Source: Heligmosomoides polygyrus polygyrus
Lineage: Eukaryota > Nematoda > Chromadorea > Rhabditida > Heligmosomidae
Direction of reading: 5' to 3'
NCBI GenBank assembly: GCA_947396885.1
Contig: OX377204.1
Coordinates: 96,606,728-96,670,727, forward strand
Length of the DNA: 64,000 nt
Made by a program: the position numbers and the translations under genes. The notes beneath the pieces were generated by a model. That model was given only the letters and a program-made list of their open reading frames with translations. It had not been told where the DNA came from and did not search any database. Below, one piece after another: positions 44,201 to 53,194 of this stretch. Positions within the stretch are counted from its first letter, which is position 1; each line of letters begins with the position of its first letter.

Positions 44201-47200
44201 CCGGCTGTCGCGTGCACCCACACCAGGTTTTTGGTTCGGATCGCGTCTAGGGTAACAAGGGTAACAAAACCTTCCATCCCTCCGGGGTCGCTGGTTTGGC
44301 ATCAGACCCGTCTGGGAAGGATAACGCGCTGACATGTTCATCGGCTGGCCACCGCAATTCGTTGTATGGCCAGATGCGCATTGAAATCGCCTCCACGACA
44401 TGGTGTAGGATTAGAATGCGTGGCGCATCCCAAACCGGGTTAATTAACGCATGTGAAAGATTTTTAAACGACGACCAGATTGAATAGATGACGTTAGGTC
44501 AGCACCATTTTGTTTTATGCCATTTTCACGTCAAATTGGACACGCTAGACAGACAGACTTGATGTTTATGAAATTAAACACTCATCTTCTAAATCAGAAC
44601 GAGCCTTTTCCGAATTAAACTATAGTCTATAATTAAGCTATAGTGATATGGTTAGAATATTTTTCCAAGGAAAATTTAGCATGACTTTCTTCGAATGCTC
44701 AATAAAATTTTGCATGGCTTCCTTTGAAATTTTTAAATTCACCTGCTCCGTTAAGCTGACATACCTATTGAATTTTTATAAAATTTCTTACGCCATGTAC
44801 TTACCCTGGACGTCCTAATTTTTATATGATTGATAGCAGGAATTTCCCTGTAGTTCCATACTTTTCAGCATAACAACAAAGAAATTGTAAGCTGTTACAA
44901 CGACGTTTTGTTGCAATGAAAAGTCTAGCACCAGGCGGGACTCGAACCCGGACCTCCTGCCGACCGGGCAAGAATGCTGTACGCCATTACACCATCCCGG
45001 CGCAGTTTTATCGCATTTACACTATCAATCAAACTCTAATCGCAGCGAGATTGACGAGTGCATGGCGCGATCTCTTCTTTCCACATTGATGCCTTTCTGG
45101 GCTTTAGAAAAGGTTTCGAAGAATTTTTCTTCAAAAACAAGATGTTTAGAAATTTTCAACAAGGTATTCACTTATTGGGCGCCTGAAGAGCAATCGGAGG
45201 GGGCGCGGCTGTCGTCTGCACCCGATATCAGGTTCCTGGTTCGGATCCTGTGTAGGGTAACCAAGCCTTCCATCCCTCCGGAGTCGGTGAATTGGTACCA
45301 GACGTGTTTGGGAAGGATAGAGCGTTGATCTCTTCGCTTGCCACCGCAAGTCATTATATGGCCAAATACGCATTCATATCGCCTCCACGACATCCCGTAG
45401 AGGTATTGTAGAATCCATGGCGCATCCCAAAAGGGATTGAGTATTCACTTATTGTGACAGCTGAATTAAAATTCTTTTTGTGAAAGTTACTTCAAATTGT
45501 CTCGCACCAAAAGTTATTACAACCCATCTTGGAAAGCCTAACTTATTCTGGGAAAAGCTCGCTTTGATTCGGATGACGTTCACTTCGATTTCAAAGTGTC
45601 GAGCCTGCTTAGAAGAGTGTCCTATACGACTTGAAAAATGTTCGAATTAGTTTGAAAAGTGCCGAATTTAACCATAAAATGGTTGCTTCTTGAACTGGCT
45701 GAGTGTAATATTAATAAAAAATGATAAAAATAAAAATCACCTGTATCACCTGTCGTCCCGTTGATCATCAACTTGCTCGAGCGGGCGCCAGCAGCGTCTC
45801 CATTCGTCCCTGTCGCGTGCCAGAGTGGTCCAATGGATCCTCCTCGCTCGAGGGACACGAAGAGCGTCATATCGGTCGTTCAGGGCTTTCACGAAGAAGT
45901 CCGACCAACGCGTTGGTGGGCGTCCTGGTGTTCTCTTGACATCCCGCGGAATCCAGTCGGTGACGGCTCTCGTCCAGCGGGTGTTGCGAAGCGCATAACG
46001 TGGCCGGCCCACCTAATTTTCGACAACTTGGCCCACGCGACAGCTTCTCTGATCTTCGAGCGTCGGCGAAGCTCGGAACTCCGGGGGCCTTCTCTCACTT
46101 GCGTGAATCGTGTCACTCCGAGCATCGTCCTCTCGATTCCACGCTGCGCGACGCTGATCGCGCGCTCATCCTGCTTTCGTATATCCCAGGTCTCTGAAGC
46201 GTATGTTAGGGCAGGAAGAACAGTGGAGTCGAATAGGTGGGCACGGAGTCGGACGTTCTTCGTCTTCTTCGCGACTTCTTCGACGCTCTTGTCAGCTCCC
46301 CAAGCCGCTCGTTTATTCCTGCTCAGCTCCGGCGCTAGGTCGTTGGCCATATTGACTTTGCGACCCAGATACACATAGCTGGAGCATTCGGAGATGTTCG
46401 TTCCGTTGAGCGAGAATGGGGCATCAGAAACCCATCGGTTCCTCATGAACATCGTCTTCGGAAGATTCAGCTGCAGTCCAACGTTCCCACACACACGATC
46501 GACGTCGGCCAGCATTCGCTCCGCCTGACTGATGCGCGGTGTTATGAGCACGACGTCGTCGCAAATAAATAAATAAATAAATAAATACGTTGTCACAGGA
46601 TGTTTTGTCGCAATCAAAGGCGCATCAGCACACATCCACGATATCGGTATAAACAAATAAACAAATAAAAAATAAATAAATGAATAAAAACGCCAATGCG
46701 TGTTTCAGTTTTAACGTTGTTCCTGTTTGTCGATTTTGACTATGGCACGTCTAATGGGACATGTTCAATAAATAAATAAATGAATGAATAAATATATACG
46801 TTGTCACAGGACTTTTGTTGCAATCAAAACTGTTGCACTAGGCAGGATTGGAACCCGCACCTTCTGCTTTCCGGGCATCGTTGATACGTCATACACCACC
46901 GTCACTGCTTGACCGCGAGATCCTTAAGGCGCATCAGCACACATCCACGACATCGGAATAAATAAATAAATAAATAAATAAATAGACTTCGCTCCGGAAG
47001 AAAATGCATGGCGCACTTCCTCCAAGAGAATCGGTTGCTGGTGGCGTTGTCTTCTATCCTTTACTACGTGTCACTGATCTTCAGAATGTCATCCATTTCA
47101 GGCCTCGTTTCTCAACCGTCCGAGTGGACGACATGCCGCCTCAACATGTGCCCGAAGGAGTGCTAGTCGTCAAATTCGAGTCACCACTGCATTTCGCGAA

Positions 47201-50200
47201 CGTCACCTTATTCACGGACAAGATCACGGAGCTGATATCGTCCATCAAGGGGGAGGTACGTTTCCTTTAAGATGAGATTTCCTGAAAACGGGTACTTGTC
47301 TGCTATGTGGCCTGCATCGGCAGGTGGATACGCGGCAGCCAATCAGAGCACTGGGCATGCATCCTTCCCCTCTGGGTTCGATCCGGCCGAGGCTGGGGTG
47401 CACATCGGTCAATGTTGGGTGCCGTTTATACTTCATTCGCCTCGCAGCACGTCACAATGAGAACTACCAATATCGATTATTCCGCGCGGGTTAATCGATA
47501 TTGGTAGTGCTCCTTATGACGTGCCGCGCGACGAGTATGCTGATTGTCAGTATAAAAAGGGCTTCTGGTTGAGAGCGAGGGACATCTAAGCTGAGCTGGC
47601 CGTGTCACAATCATCCACAAGTTGGAACCTCCTCCCTTGACCAACACAATGTCTCCTCCATTTTCACATGCAGGCCACATTGCCGACTAGTGCCCAGAGA
47701 GAGACACCGCTTAACGGCTGACGGTCATTGTTTTATAGCTCCGCCTATGCGCCTCAGCCTCGACCGTATCGAACCCGAAGGGAGGATTCGTGAGTGATGC
47801 TCTGATTGGCTGACGCGTTTCCTCCTTCTCGTGCAGGCCACATTGTCGACTAGTACAAAAACGGCGAACATTATTAAAAATCAAACTAGGAAGCGGTGTT
47901 GCCTTTAATGGCGGCATCTTTCAATTACAGGGAAATATTTTTGAATTCCTTATATTATTTAGTTGGGGAAATAAGTCAAAATCTTTACTTTACTCTAAGA
48001 ATTTAAATACATTCAGCATCAATTTTTGGACACAAAGCAGAGTGTTGTGACATAGAAATTCAAGAAGAGCCTTTCGTTGTGAGACGCCTATCTCTGCGTA
48101 ATATGCTTTGATTTAAGCAGGTATTTAGCCAGTCTTTTTTCACAGAAGCGATAGTCTGTAGGAACTCAGGAACCTGTCGTATTAAAAATTAACGAAAAAT
48201 GACGTAAGCACCCTTAAATAAGATGTTATTTAAGAAATACTGATTCAGTTCTTAACGTGCATCCAAGTTGTTCTTTAGAGACGCTAGATGGCGTCTGTTC
48301 ATGCTAGGAAGACTAAAATAAACACGAAATGCCTTCAGAAGAAGCACGTCCAGCATGTGAAGTTGCTCTGTCCTAGGCTCTGCTGACCGGACAAGGCATC
48401 ATCGTCGACTGCTCAGCCATGGCATACGTGGACAGCATGGGTCTGGACGCGCTCAAGGAGGTACTGAACCAGAATGCCAATCAACTATCGATTGCTGGGG
48501 GCGCGTGTAGCGCAGTAGGAAGAGGCGCCGGCTGTCCTGTACACTATTCCAGGTTCCTGGTTCGGATCTTCCGCCCAGGCCATTCAAACCTCCCAACCGT
48601 AGAATGTCGATGAATTGGTATCCCCACACTTGCCTCTAGACGACAGAGCGTTGACTAGTCCACCCGTTGGCCACCGCAGGTCATCATGACCGAACACGCA
48701 TTCACTCTGCCTCCGCGATATCAGGTAGAAGTAGAATGCGTGGCGCATCCCGCATCCCGCCACGCTTTCTACTTCTGCAGGTTATCGTAGGAAGCTGACC
48801 AACTAACTCTGTTGGTGTGGAACACATCTATCCTAAATTCTGTTTTCCGTGCTTATCACTTACTATTCTGACAAAAAACACCAGGGCGTAGGTCAGAAAC
48901 ATTCGCAAAACAAGCCGAAAAAGACCCAGCACCGGCGACATCAGCTCCTGTTCTCTGGTTCCTTCTCGCTGAAGACTGCAATTTCCTTCTCTCTAAAGCC
49001 ATTCAATTAACGCCTCAACCCGCTTAATTGCTTTCCTGCTCACGCAGGGAGATGTGCTATTCGATTACGTGCAGAAACCCTAAGGGTGTGTCTCAGCAGG
49101 ATGGTTAGAGAGAAAAGAAGACATTTTGGGAAGGGGTGGGTGAACTGGACTAGGTAGCAGGCACAAGCTAGACTGACGCTGCATAGGTTTACAAGGTGCG
49201 CAAAAATTACCCGCACAAAGATATCACCGTGTAACTTCAACACAAATGCGGATTTGACAACGAAACCTAACACATAACTTCTATATTCCTTTAGTAATAA
49301 AAACATATCAAAGTCATTCGAAGTGGCCACCTTTCTTACACAAGTCCTCAGACGAGTAACGAACGCATCACACGTGGCGTCTTCGCTCATCTCGTTCCAT
49401 CCTTCAGTCAAGGAAGCTTTCAAAGAAGCCAAGCTTGCGTTTCGAGTAGAGCAGACTTTGCTCTCAATAACTGGCTAGACCGGGAAATCGAGAGGATTCA
49501 AATTCGGTGAATTCGAAGGCCAGTCTTCGTGCGCAATAAAAACCGGGAGCTCACGTTTGCACCACTGTTGTGTCGTCCTCGCCTTGTGTCGAGTCCTGCT
49601 GGGAACACCATCTGTCATTACCGAAGCGTGCATCGGCCCAGGGCTTCAATACGTCCCCCAAAGTCGTTTTTTGGAACTCGTTCGTGTTAATCTTGACGTC
49701 GGATTCGACAAAAACTAATTGGGACTTGCGGTTTGAAGTAATCGCACCCCAAACCATGTACCGTTCTACCGACCAGTTTCCCGTCGCGGATAGCAGCTCC
49801 AACATTCTGTGAGAGGATGCGATCGTCTTGACGATTCGCCGTGGGTTCCAGGGCGAAGACTTTCTCATCATCAGAAGAAACGATCGCGCAGTGCGTGCCA
49901 TTCGCGAACCGCTTCAGAAAGTTTTTGCATTTCCGTAGTCGCTGAGCTTTCATTCTCTCAGTTAGCATGTGAGCACATTGAATACGGTATGGGTACATCT
50001 TAAGCTTCTTCCTAACGACGGTTCTAACACTGCTTGCAGAAATACAGAATTCTTGAACAATTTTTCGCATCGAACAAACGAGGATTATGATGAATCCACT
50101 CGCGAACCTTTTTTTTCGTTTCCGGAGTGGCAGCAGTCAATTTTCTACCTCGTCCAGTCCTGTCTGATAAAGTTCCAAGCTCCCTGTGTCGTTTTATGGC

Positions 50201-52431
50201 ACCATACAGCGTTCGTCGAAGAACATTGAGAACGTAGGCAACCAGAAAGATGCAGGCTGCTGATGGCCGATCGCTTCGGATTTCGCTTTGCCATTACCGC
50301 TCTGTAAGCATTCATGAGCTCAAACCACGTAGAATGAAGATCCTTTAAATTGCACTGGGAAAGTTCTAGAGAAATGACAGAACGTCGTCGTGAAGAAGGA
50401 TCGTCTTACGGAAGTCCCTAAGCGTCCCTGATAGAATCTCATGGCTACTGGTCTCCAGAATCCGAGCAGAAGAGAGAATGAGAAAGTCAGGTCCAGAAGC
50501 GTATACATGGAGGGTTGACTGGCACCTACGTAGCGCATTCGGTGAAAGCGTCGGCGGTCACCGTGCACTCCCTACCAGATTCCTGGTTCGGGTTTCCCGC
50601 CCAGGCCAACGAAGCCTCCCATCCCTCGTTGAGGTCGTCGAACTGCTAATAGACTTCTTTGACCATGTCCTGTTCATCGACTGGGCAACGCAAGTCCTTG
50701 TACTGGTCTGACACGCATTCAAATTCAACTTCCACGACATCGAGTAGAAGTAGAACGCGTAGCGCATCCGAAAGGAATTCGTTAACGCCGTCCTTTACCC
50801 TTCATCGTTACTATATCTTTGCTTTAAAAAATTCATCAAAAGAATGCATGAACGAATAAATTCGCTCATCAATCTTTTCGAATTATCGAAAATCGAATAA
50901 GTCCGATTTTCCATTTATTCGAATATTCGAATAGTCGAACGATTTGTTCGATTCAGGTTCTGTGCTCGTAGATTTGAAGTCTATTCTATTTTTGAATAAA
51001 GCTGAATTACTCGATTTTCGAATATGGCTCCGTTTCGATGCTCGAATTCGAACGAATATTCGAAAATCTAGTAATATCGACTATTCGACTACTCGAATAA
51101 ATATTCGTAAAAATAATTATTATTATACTCGTTCGAATAATAATTATTATACTCGTTCGAGCATGGGCGCGTGTAGCGCAGTCGGAGGAGGCGCCGACTG
51201 TTGCGTGCACTCGTTACCAGGTTCCTGGTTCGGATTTCCCGCCCAGGCCAACCAAGCCTTCCATCCCTCCGGGGTCGGTGAATTGGTACCAGACTTGTCT
51301 GGGAAGGAGAAAGCGCTGACTTGTTCATCGGGTGGCCACCGCAAGTCATTGTATGGCCAAATACGCATTCAAATCCCCTCCGTGACATCCCGTGGAAGCA
51401 GAATGCGTGGCGCATCCCAAGAGGGACTGAGTAACGCCCTCCTTTATTCTTTTATTTTATCCTTTACTTGTTCGAGCACAACAGTGAACCTTACCACTTC
51501 TGTGGGCTTTCATCGCGTAGAGAGCCAAAGAAATTTCTGGAAAAAGAAGCTCATCTAAGATTCTTCCAGCTATACAACGATGCGAAGCGATGCGATGTCG
51601 CCTTACAGTACTGCGGACTGAACGGTGGGTAGTTCGAGCTGAGTTTGACTTGATTCTATAGGTAATTTTGACCTTCTGCAGATGCCATGAAGTTAAGGAG
51701 CTTCCCGGTGTGGTATCTCTTCTTCAGTTACTTCTATAAGTGCATTGCTGATCCTTGAAATGGGAACGGAGTTCCTAACTCGTAACGTATGAGCTACGAA
51801 TTCAGAATACTCCATAGAATTTCTCACGGTTTTCTATATTGCCCTAGTAGACACTGACAACGGAAAGCGATTGGGGCTGCCCAAATAGTCAAACAATTAT
51901 CTGATCAGACGGTTGAGTGAAGAAGACAATAGAGAGTCTACTATTTATGGACTACAAAAAAAAAATCCAGAAAATTAGGGGAAAACTCAACCTGGAAGCT
52001 ACATGTCACGAAGATGGGCAGCATTGGGAGGAGGGAGTGCACCAGCGAATCAGATCGCATCAAATTGACGTGCCATTTTGGAAGGGTTTGTACGGCCGCT
52101 ACACCGATTGGCTGGCGTCTGTTCGGATATTGGATGGCGCGCCACCACCTCCCAATGCTGCCCATATTCGCGACATAAACCAAATTACCCTATGAAAGCT
52201 GTTATTTCGATGACGGTGTTCTGCTTCTCAACCTACGATACTCACATAAAAACTGGATGCACGGCGTATCCTGGTACGCTCAGAGTATGGCAGTATTCTC
52301 CAGCATTTTCAGACGCTGTTCTCGACGTTATACGAAACGACGAAATTCTACGGACCTCTCTTCCGCAGTCGGCCTTCCGAAGATCCATCAACGAGGGTCT
52401 ACTGCATCTTGCCGTCGTGCCCAGTGTTTAG
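38140..52431 (+). CDS. SulP/SLC26-family anion transporter, multi-exon, 5' end not found
   Basis: Membrane transporter that moves sulfate or other anions (SLC26/SulP family; several sulp genes exist in C. elegans). Fifteen exons read as one continuous frame of about 568 residues: 38140-38213, 38279-38389, 38450-38604, 38786-38950, 40265-40420, 42746-42828, 43092-43239, 43311-43424, 43544-43621, 43860-43955, 44035-44141, 47102-47255, 48377-48460, 51570-51624, 52304-52431. All phases agree. Hallmarks: [59 protein letters not shown], and a STAS domain ([20 protein letters not shown]). The first base of exon 1 completes an upstream codon, so at least one N-terminal exon lies elsewhere. Compared with other members the linker between REQW and [12 protein letters not shown] is about 20-30 residues short; one exon may be missed or lost. 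The substrate cannot be told from sequence. Confidence 0.93.
38279..38389 (+). CDS. SulP exon 2
   Basis: Encodes [20 protein letters not shown]...[11 protein letters not shown], the SulP signature region, with two departures from the textbook pattern (GMY for GLY, TAR for TSR). Flanking introns are 65 and 60 bp. Confidence 0.93.
   Translation, partial: VWPTPVWPVCHRSTACTPPSSPRPSTCSSAPLDMSP
38450..38604 (+). CDS. SulP exon 3
   Basis: Encodes [20 protein letters not shown]...[18 protein letters not shown]: a membrane segment and the extracellular loop, with a possible N-glycosylation site (NST). The following intron holds two SINE-A head fragments. Confidence 0.92.
38605..38785. repeat. SINE-A head fragments filling SulP intron 3
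   Basis: Plus head GAAGTGGTAGCGCAGTCGGA... GGTTCTTGGTTCGGATTCCG, followed by a minus head scrap (TTTGCGCCTTCTCCAACTGC). Together they make up most of this 181-bp intron. Confidence 0.7.
38786..38950 (+). CDS. SulP exon 4
   Basis: Encodes [40 protein letters not shown] and [15 protein letters not shown], a highly conserved SulP block. The donor is GC (GCGAGT), a GC-AG intron. Confidence 0.93.
39118..39315. mobile_element. P1 element in SulP intron 4
   Basis: Ends TTCATGTCGCGAATATGGGC and GCTGCCTATATTCGCGACAT; inner CCAGTCAATCACAACC and CCGACTGGCTGGCGCG. Confidence 0.8.
39375..40190. repeat. P7 element with inverted ends in SulP intron 4
   Basis: Left end carries repeated minus-orientation motifs (GAACTGGACACTATTCAAAC, AAATTGGACACTCATC), right end the plus form (AGAAGAGTGTCCAGTTTGAC, GTGAAAATGGTATATT). 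Between them GACGAGTGCATGGCGCAATA. No coding capacity. Confidence 0.5.
40265..40420 (+). CDS. SulP exon 5
   Basis: Encodes [40 protein letters not shown] and [12 protein letters not shown]. Acceptor CCTTTCCAG, donor GTTAGT. The next intron contains a SINE-A and an RTE LINE. Confidence 0.92.
40573..40868 (-). mobile_element. SINE-A copy with 14-bp target duplication (SulP intron 5)
   Basis: Nearly full length, antisense to the gene. TATTCCAGGATTTA occurs at 40559-40572 and again at 40869-40882. The SINE 3' end (TAAAAGGATAAAGGAGGGCG in reverse) abuts the left copy and the head the right copy, as expected for LINE-mediated insertion. Confidence 0.92.
40930..42640 (-). mobile_element. RTE LINE, 5'-truncated, in SulP intron 5 (antisense)
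   Basis: The longest LINE in the window. Reverse transcriptase blocks in order: [68 protein letters not shown], then after frameshifts FADD (about 41735) and the thumb/C-terminal region ([20 protein letters not shown]). The FADD active-site motif is kept. Endonuclease domain is missing. The frame breaks near 41800 and 41560. 3' end at about 40930. Confidence 0.9.
41765..42598 (-). pseudogene. RTE reverse transcriptase, palm N-terminal part
   Basis: A 277-codon frame covering the fingers and first palm motifs of the RTE reverse transcriptase. The frame is lost after [18 protein letters not shown], where the expected RQGDT motif is frameshifted. The element copies its own RNA at a nicked target in intact family members; this copy cannot. 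Confidence 0.85.
42746..42828 (+). CDS. SulP exon 6
   Basis: Encodes [20 protein letters not shown] and IVNTIPRG, with the conserved NLHENY. Donor GTTCGT is weak but the split Gly codon joins exactly to exon 7. Confidence 0.9.
42875..43042. mobile_element. P2 palindromic element filling SulP intron 6
   Basis: Ends GGTACTGGTCGCGAATGTGG and GCTGTCCACATTAGCGACCA; inner CCAGCCAATCACAACC and CTGATTGGCCATTTCC. It takes up 168 of 263 intron bases. Confidence 0.75.
43092..43239 (+). CDS. SulP exon 7
   Basis: Encodes [40 protein letters not shown] and HKYRTDATQ. Acceptor TTCCTACAG. Confidence 0.92.
43311..43424 (+). CDS. SulP exon 8
   Basis: Encodes [20 protein letters not shown] and [18 protein letters not shown], matching the conserved SulP block around SRS and G.NTQ. 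Confidence 0.93.
43544..43621 (+). CDS. SulP exon 9
   Basis: Encodes [20 protein letters not shown] and LEPLPM, a membrane segment. Confidence 0.92.
43644..43811. mobile_element. P2 palindromic element filling SulP intron 9
   Basis: Ends GGTACTAGTCGTTAATATGG and CATGTAGGCCACATTAACGA; inner CCAGCCAACC and GGCCAATCAG. It takes up 168 of 238 intron bases. Confidence 0.8.
43860..43955 (+). CDS. SulP exon 10
   Basis: Encodes [20 protein letters not shown] and [12 protein letters not shown]. Donor GTAAGT. Confidence 0.93.
44035..44141 (+). CDS. SulP exon 11
   Basis: Encodes [20 protein letters not shown] and [16 protein letters not shown], the last membrane segment. Ends in a split Trp codon completed in exon 12. 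Confidence 0.92.
44166..44450 (+). mobile_element. SINE-A copy in SulP intron 11
   Basis: TGGTAGCGCAGTCGGTTAGG, GGTTTTTGGTTCGGATCGCG, CCTTCCATCCCTCCGGGG, GGATAACGCGCTGACATGTT and GAATGCGTGGCGCATCCC. Confidence 0.85.
44930..45005 (-). repeat. tRNA-like repeat, best-preserved copy
   Basis: Minus strand: acceptor GCGCCGG pairs with CTGGTGC; TGGTGTAATGG D-arm; TCTTGCC/GGCAGGA anticodon stem; TCCGGGTTCGAGTCCCG T-arm. The loop read with 7 bases has C at position 33 where T is invariant, so it is treated as a tRNA-derived repeat, not a tRNA gene. Confidence 0.6.
45178..45440 (+). mobile_element. SINE-A copy with 14-bp target duplication
   Basis: GTATTCACTTATTG at 45164-45177 and at 45441-45454. 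The head is worn (GAGCAATCGGAGGGGGCGCG) but B box, body and 3' end are clear. Confidence 0.9.
45741..46562 (-). mobile_element. RTE LINE, 5'-truncated, in SulP intron 11 (antisense)
   Basis: Same family as the 41-kb copy. Minus strand: [20 protein letters not shown] (one change in the FADD motif at the truncation), [51 protein letters not shown], then a frameshift and [20 protein letters not shown]. The 3' end is ACGACAGGTGATACAGGTGA. The 5' break abuts a (TAAA)n run. Confidence 0.9.
46563..46985. repeat. (TAAA)n runs and a tRNA-like repeat
   Basis: Microsatellites at 46563-46590, 46665-46690, 46765-46795 and 46960-46985. A minus-strand tRNA-like repeat lies at 46845-46905 (GGCAGGATTGGAACCCGCAC). 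Confidence 0.65.
47102..47255 (+). CDS. SulP exon 12 (start of STAS domain)
   Basis: Encodes [40 protein letters not shown] and [11 protein letters not shown]. The LHFAN motif marks the first STAS strand. Donor GTACGT. Confidence 0.92.
47291..47693. mobile_element. P2 element with nested palindrome in SulP intron 12
   Basis: Ends GGTACTTGTCTGCTATGTGG and CAGGCCACATTGCCGACTAG; inner GGCAGCCAATCAGAGC. A P4-like palindrome (about 47424-47567; GTTTATACTTCATTCGCCTC, ACCAATATCGATTATTCCGC) is inserted. A further right half is at 47785-47856. Confidence 0.65.
47860..48376. other. Rest of SulP intron 12, nothing assigned
   Basis: AT-rich, no repeat motif recognised; acceptor CTGTCCTAG ends at 48376. 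Confidence 0.4.
48377..48460 (+). CDS. SulP exon 13 (STAS core)
   Basis: Encodes [20 protein letters not shown] and MGLDALKE, the nucleotide-binding-like loop region of STAS (DCS...VDSMG). Confidence 0.93.
48506..48795 (+). mobile_element. SINE-A copy, with an inverted 3' scrap attached
   Basis: GTGTAGCGCAGTAGGAAGAG, GGTTCCTGGTTCGGATCTTC, GTAGAATGCGTGGCGCATCC, followed at once by CATCCCGCCACGCTTTCTAC, a 3' end in reverse orientation. Confidence 0.8.
49314..50294 (-). pseudogene. DD37D Tc1-like transposase pseudogene in SulP intron 13
   Basis: Antisense to the host gene. Starts [10 protein letters not shown] at 50294; helix-turn-helix region [20 protein letters not shown] and [11 protein letters not shown]; second half [32 protein letters not shown] (first Asp), [16 protein letters not shown] (second Asp) and [10 protein letters not shown] (third Asp). 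Ends KKGGHFE then TGA at 49314-49316. At least three frameshifts and a TAG after LDFPV disable it. Length (about 326 residues) is normal for the family. Terminal inverted repeats were not found. Same clade as the 1.1-kb copy. Confidence 0.85.
50524..50810 (+). mobile_element. SINE-A copy in SulP intron 13
   Basis: ACGTAGCGCATTCGGTGAAA, GATTCCTGGTTCGGGTTTCC, CCTCCCATCCCTCG, GTAGAAGTAGAACGCGTAGC and CCTTTACCCTTCA. Confidence 0.85.
50866..51165. repeat. TTCGAA-rich repeat
   Basis: TTCGAATTATCGAAAATCGA, TTATTCGAATATTCGAATAG and the ATAATTATTATACTCGTTCG duplication at its right edge. Confidence 0.65.
51168..51465 (+). mobile_element. SINE-A copy, full length
   Basis: GTGTAGCGCAGTCGGAGGAG, GGTTCGGATTTCCCGCCCAG, GGTACCAGACTTGTCTGGGA, GTAGAATGCG-type 3' end. 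GTTCGAGCA on both sides suggests a 9-bp target duplication, taken from the TTCGAA repeat. Confidence 0.9.
51570..51624 (+). CDS. SulP exon 14
   Basis: Encodes [18 protein letters not shown]. Short (55 bp), acceptor TTCTTCCAG, donor GTGGGT. Fits between STAS core and C-terminal helix. Confidence 0.88.
51999..52186. mobile_element. P1 element in SulP intron 14
   Basis: Ends CTACATGTCACGAAGATGGG and GCTGCCCATATTCGCGACAT; inner CCAGCGAATCAG and CCGATTGGCTGGCGTC. Confidence 0.8.
52304..52431 (+). CDS. SulP terminal exon
   Basis: Encodes [40 protein letters not shown] and V, then TAG at 52429-52431. Acceptor TATTCTCCAG. This is the end of the STAS domain and a short tail. Confidence 0.9.
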
Positions 52432-52481
52432 ATTGTACATACATATCTAAAATATATAACACATTTACGAACGTTGCGGTT

Positions 52482-52487
52482 AATAAA
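52482..52487 (+). terminator. Polyadenylation signal of the SulP gene
   Basis: AATAAA 51 bp after the stop codon, a normal nematode 3' UTR distance. Confidence 0.75.
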
Positions 52488-52864
52488 CATTGCCAGTCAC
52501 CTGTGTTTCCTGTCCTACAGTTTTCTGGTGGTCTACTTGAACGAGCTGTCTTTCTTAGTCCATGTCATGTGCCAAATTGGCCCAGTAGACGAGTCCTCGG
52601 TGATCTGAATGTAATGGAAGTATATGACACAGTCGGCTACCCGGAGCCAAGCCTCCAAACTGTCTGTGAGAACCGGTTCGTGTGAAATCGATTGCGGGTT
52701 CGGTTTCGCATCCAGGCAGGCCAGGTACGGTATTCACTTATTTTAGGACGAAACGGTAGCAGTAGACGTGCCCCGGATTGTCCGAAGCCCTGACGTGGCA
52801 ATTGGCAACCCAACCCAGAACCACCATTTTCGAGATTGATCTTTCTTTCCAAATACTTAGAAAA
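52488..52864. other. No gene recognised
   Basis: A SINE-A-head-like scrap (CGGGTTCGGTTTCGCATCCA) at about 52695. Frames here have no domain. Confidence 0.3.
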
Positions 52865-52865
52865 T

Positions 52866-53150
52866 AAAGGATAAAGGACGGCGTTACTCAATCCTATTTG
52901 GGATGCGCCACGCATTCTACTTCTACGGGATGTCGTGGAGGCGATTTGAATGCGTATATGGCCACACAATGACTTGCGGTGGCCAGCCGTTGAACAAGTC
53001 AGCGCTCTATCCTTCCCAGACAAGTCTGGTACCAATTCACCGACCCCGGAGGGATGGAAGGCTTGGTTGGCCTGGGCGGGAAATCCGAACCAGGAACCTG
53101 GTATCGGGTTCACGCGACAGCCGGCGCCTCCTCCGACTGCGCTACATGCG
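52866..53150 (-). mobile_element. SINE-A copy, full length
   Basis: Read in reverse: TGTAGCGCAGTCGGAGGAGG, GGTTCGGATTTCCCGCCCAG, body, GTAGAATGCGTGGCGCATCC, AACGCCGTCCTTTATCC. Confidence 0.92.
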
Positions 53151-53194
53151 TTACCGTGCTGGAGAGTCTAATATAATCTGAAAGACGCTTCTTT

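Larger units (their letters stand above)
44515..45690. repeat. P7 element with nested repeats in SulP intron 11
   Basis: Left end GCCATTTTCACGTCAAATTG and GGACACGC; right end TAGAAGAGTGTCCTATACGA and GAAAAGTGCCGAATTTAACC. GACGAGTGCATGGCGCGATC lies at 45054. Contains a tRNA-like repeat (44930-45005) and a SINE-A (45178-45440). Confidence 0.45.

Noticed and set aside
44930..45005. Possible functional tRNA gene
   Set aside because: Acceptor and T arms are fair, but position 33 is C and the anticodon loop can be read with 5 or 7 bases; at least five dispersed relatives show it is a tRNA-derived repeat.
51089..51415. Frames of 70-110 codons reading [20 protein letters not shown] and, on the other strand, [20 protein letters not shown], found at about ten places
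   Set aside because: They are translations of the two strands of SINE-A; the reading frame is conserved only because the repeat is conserved.
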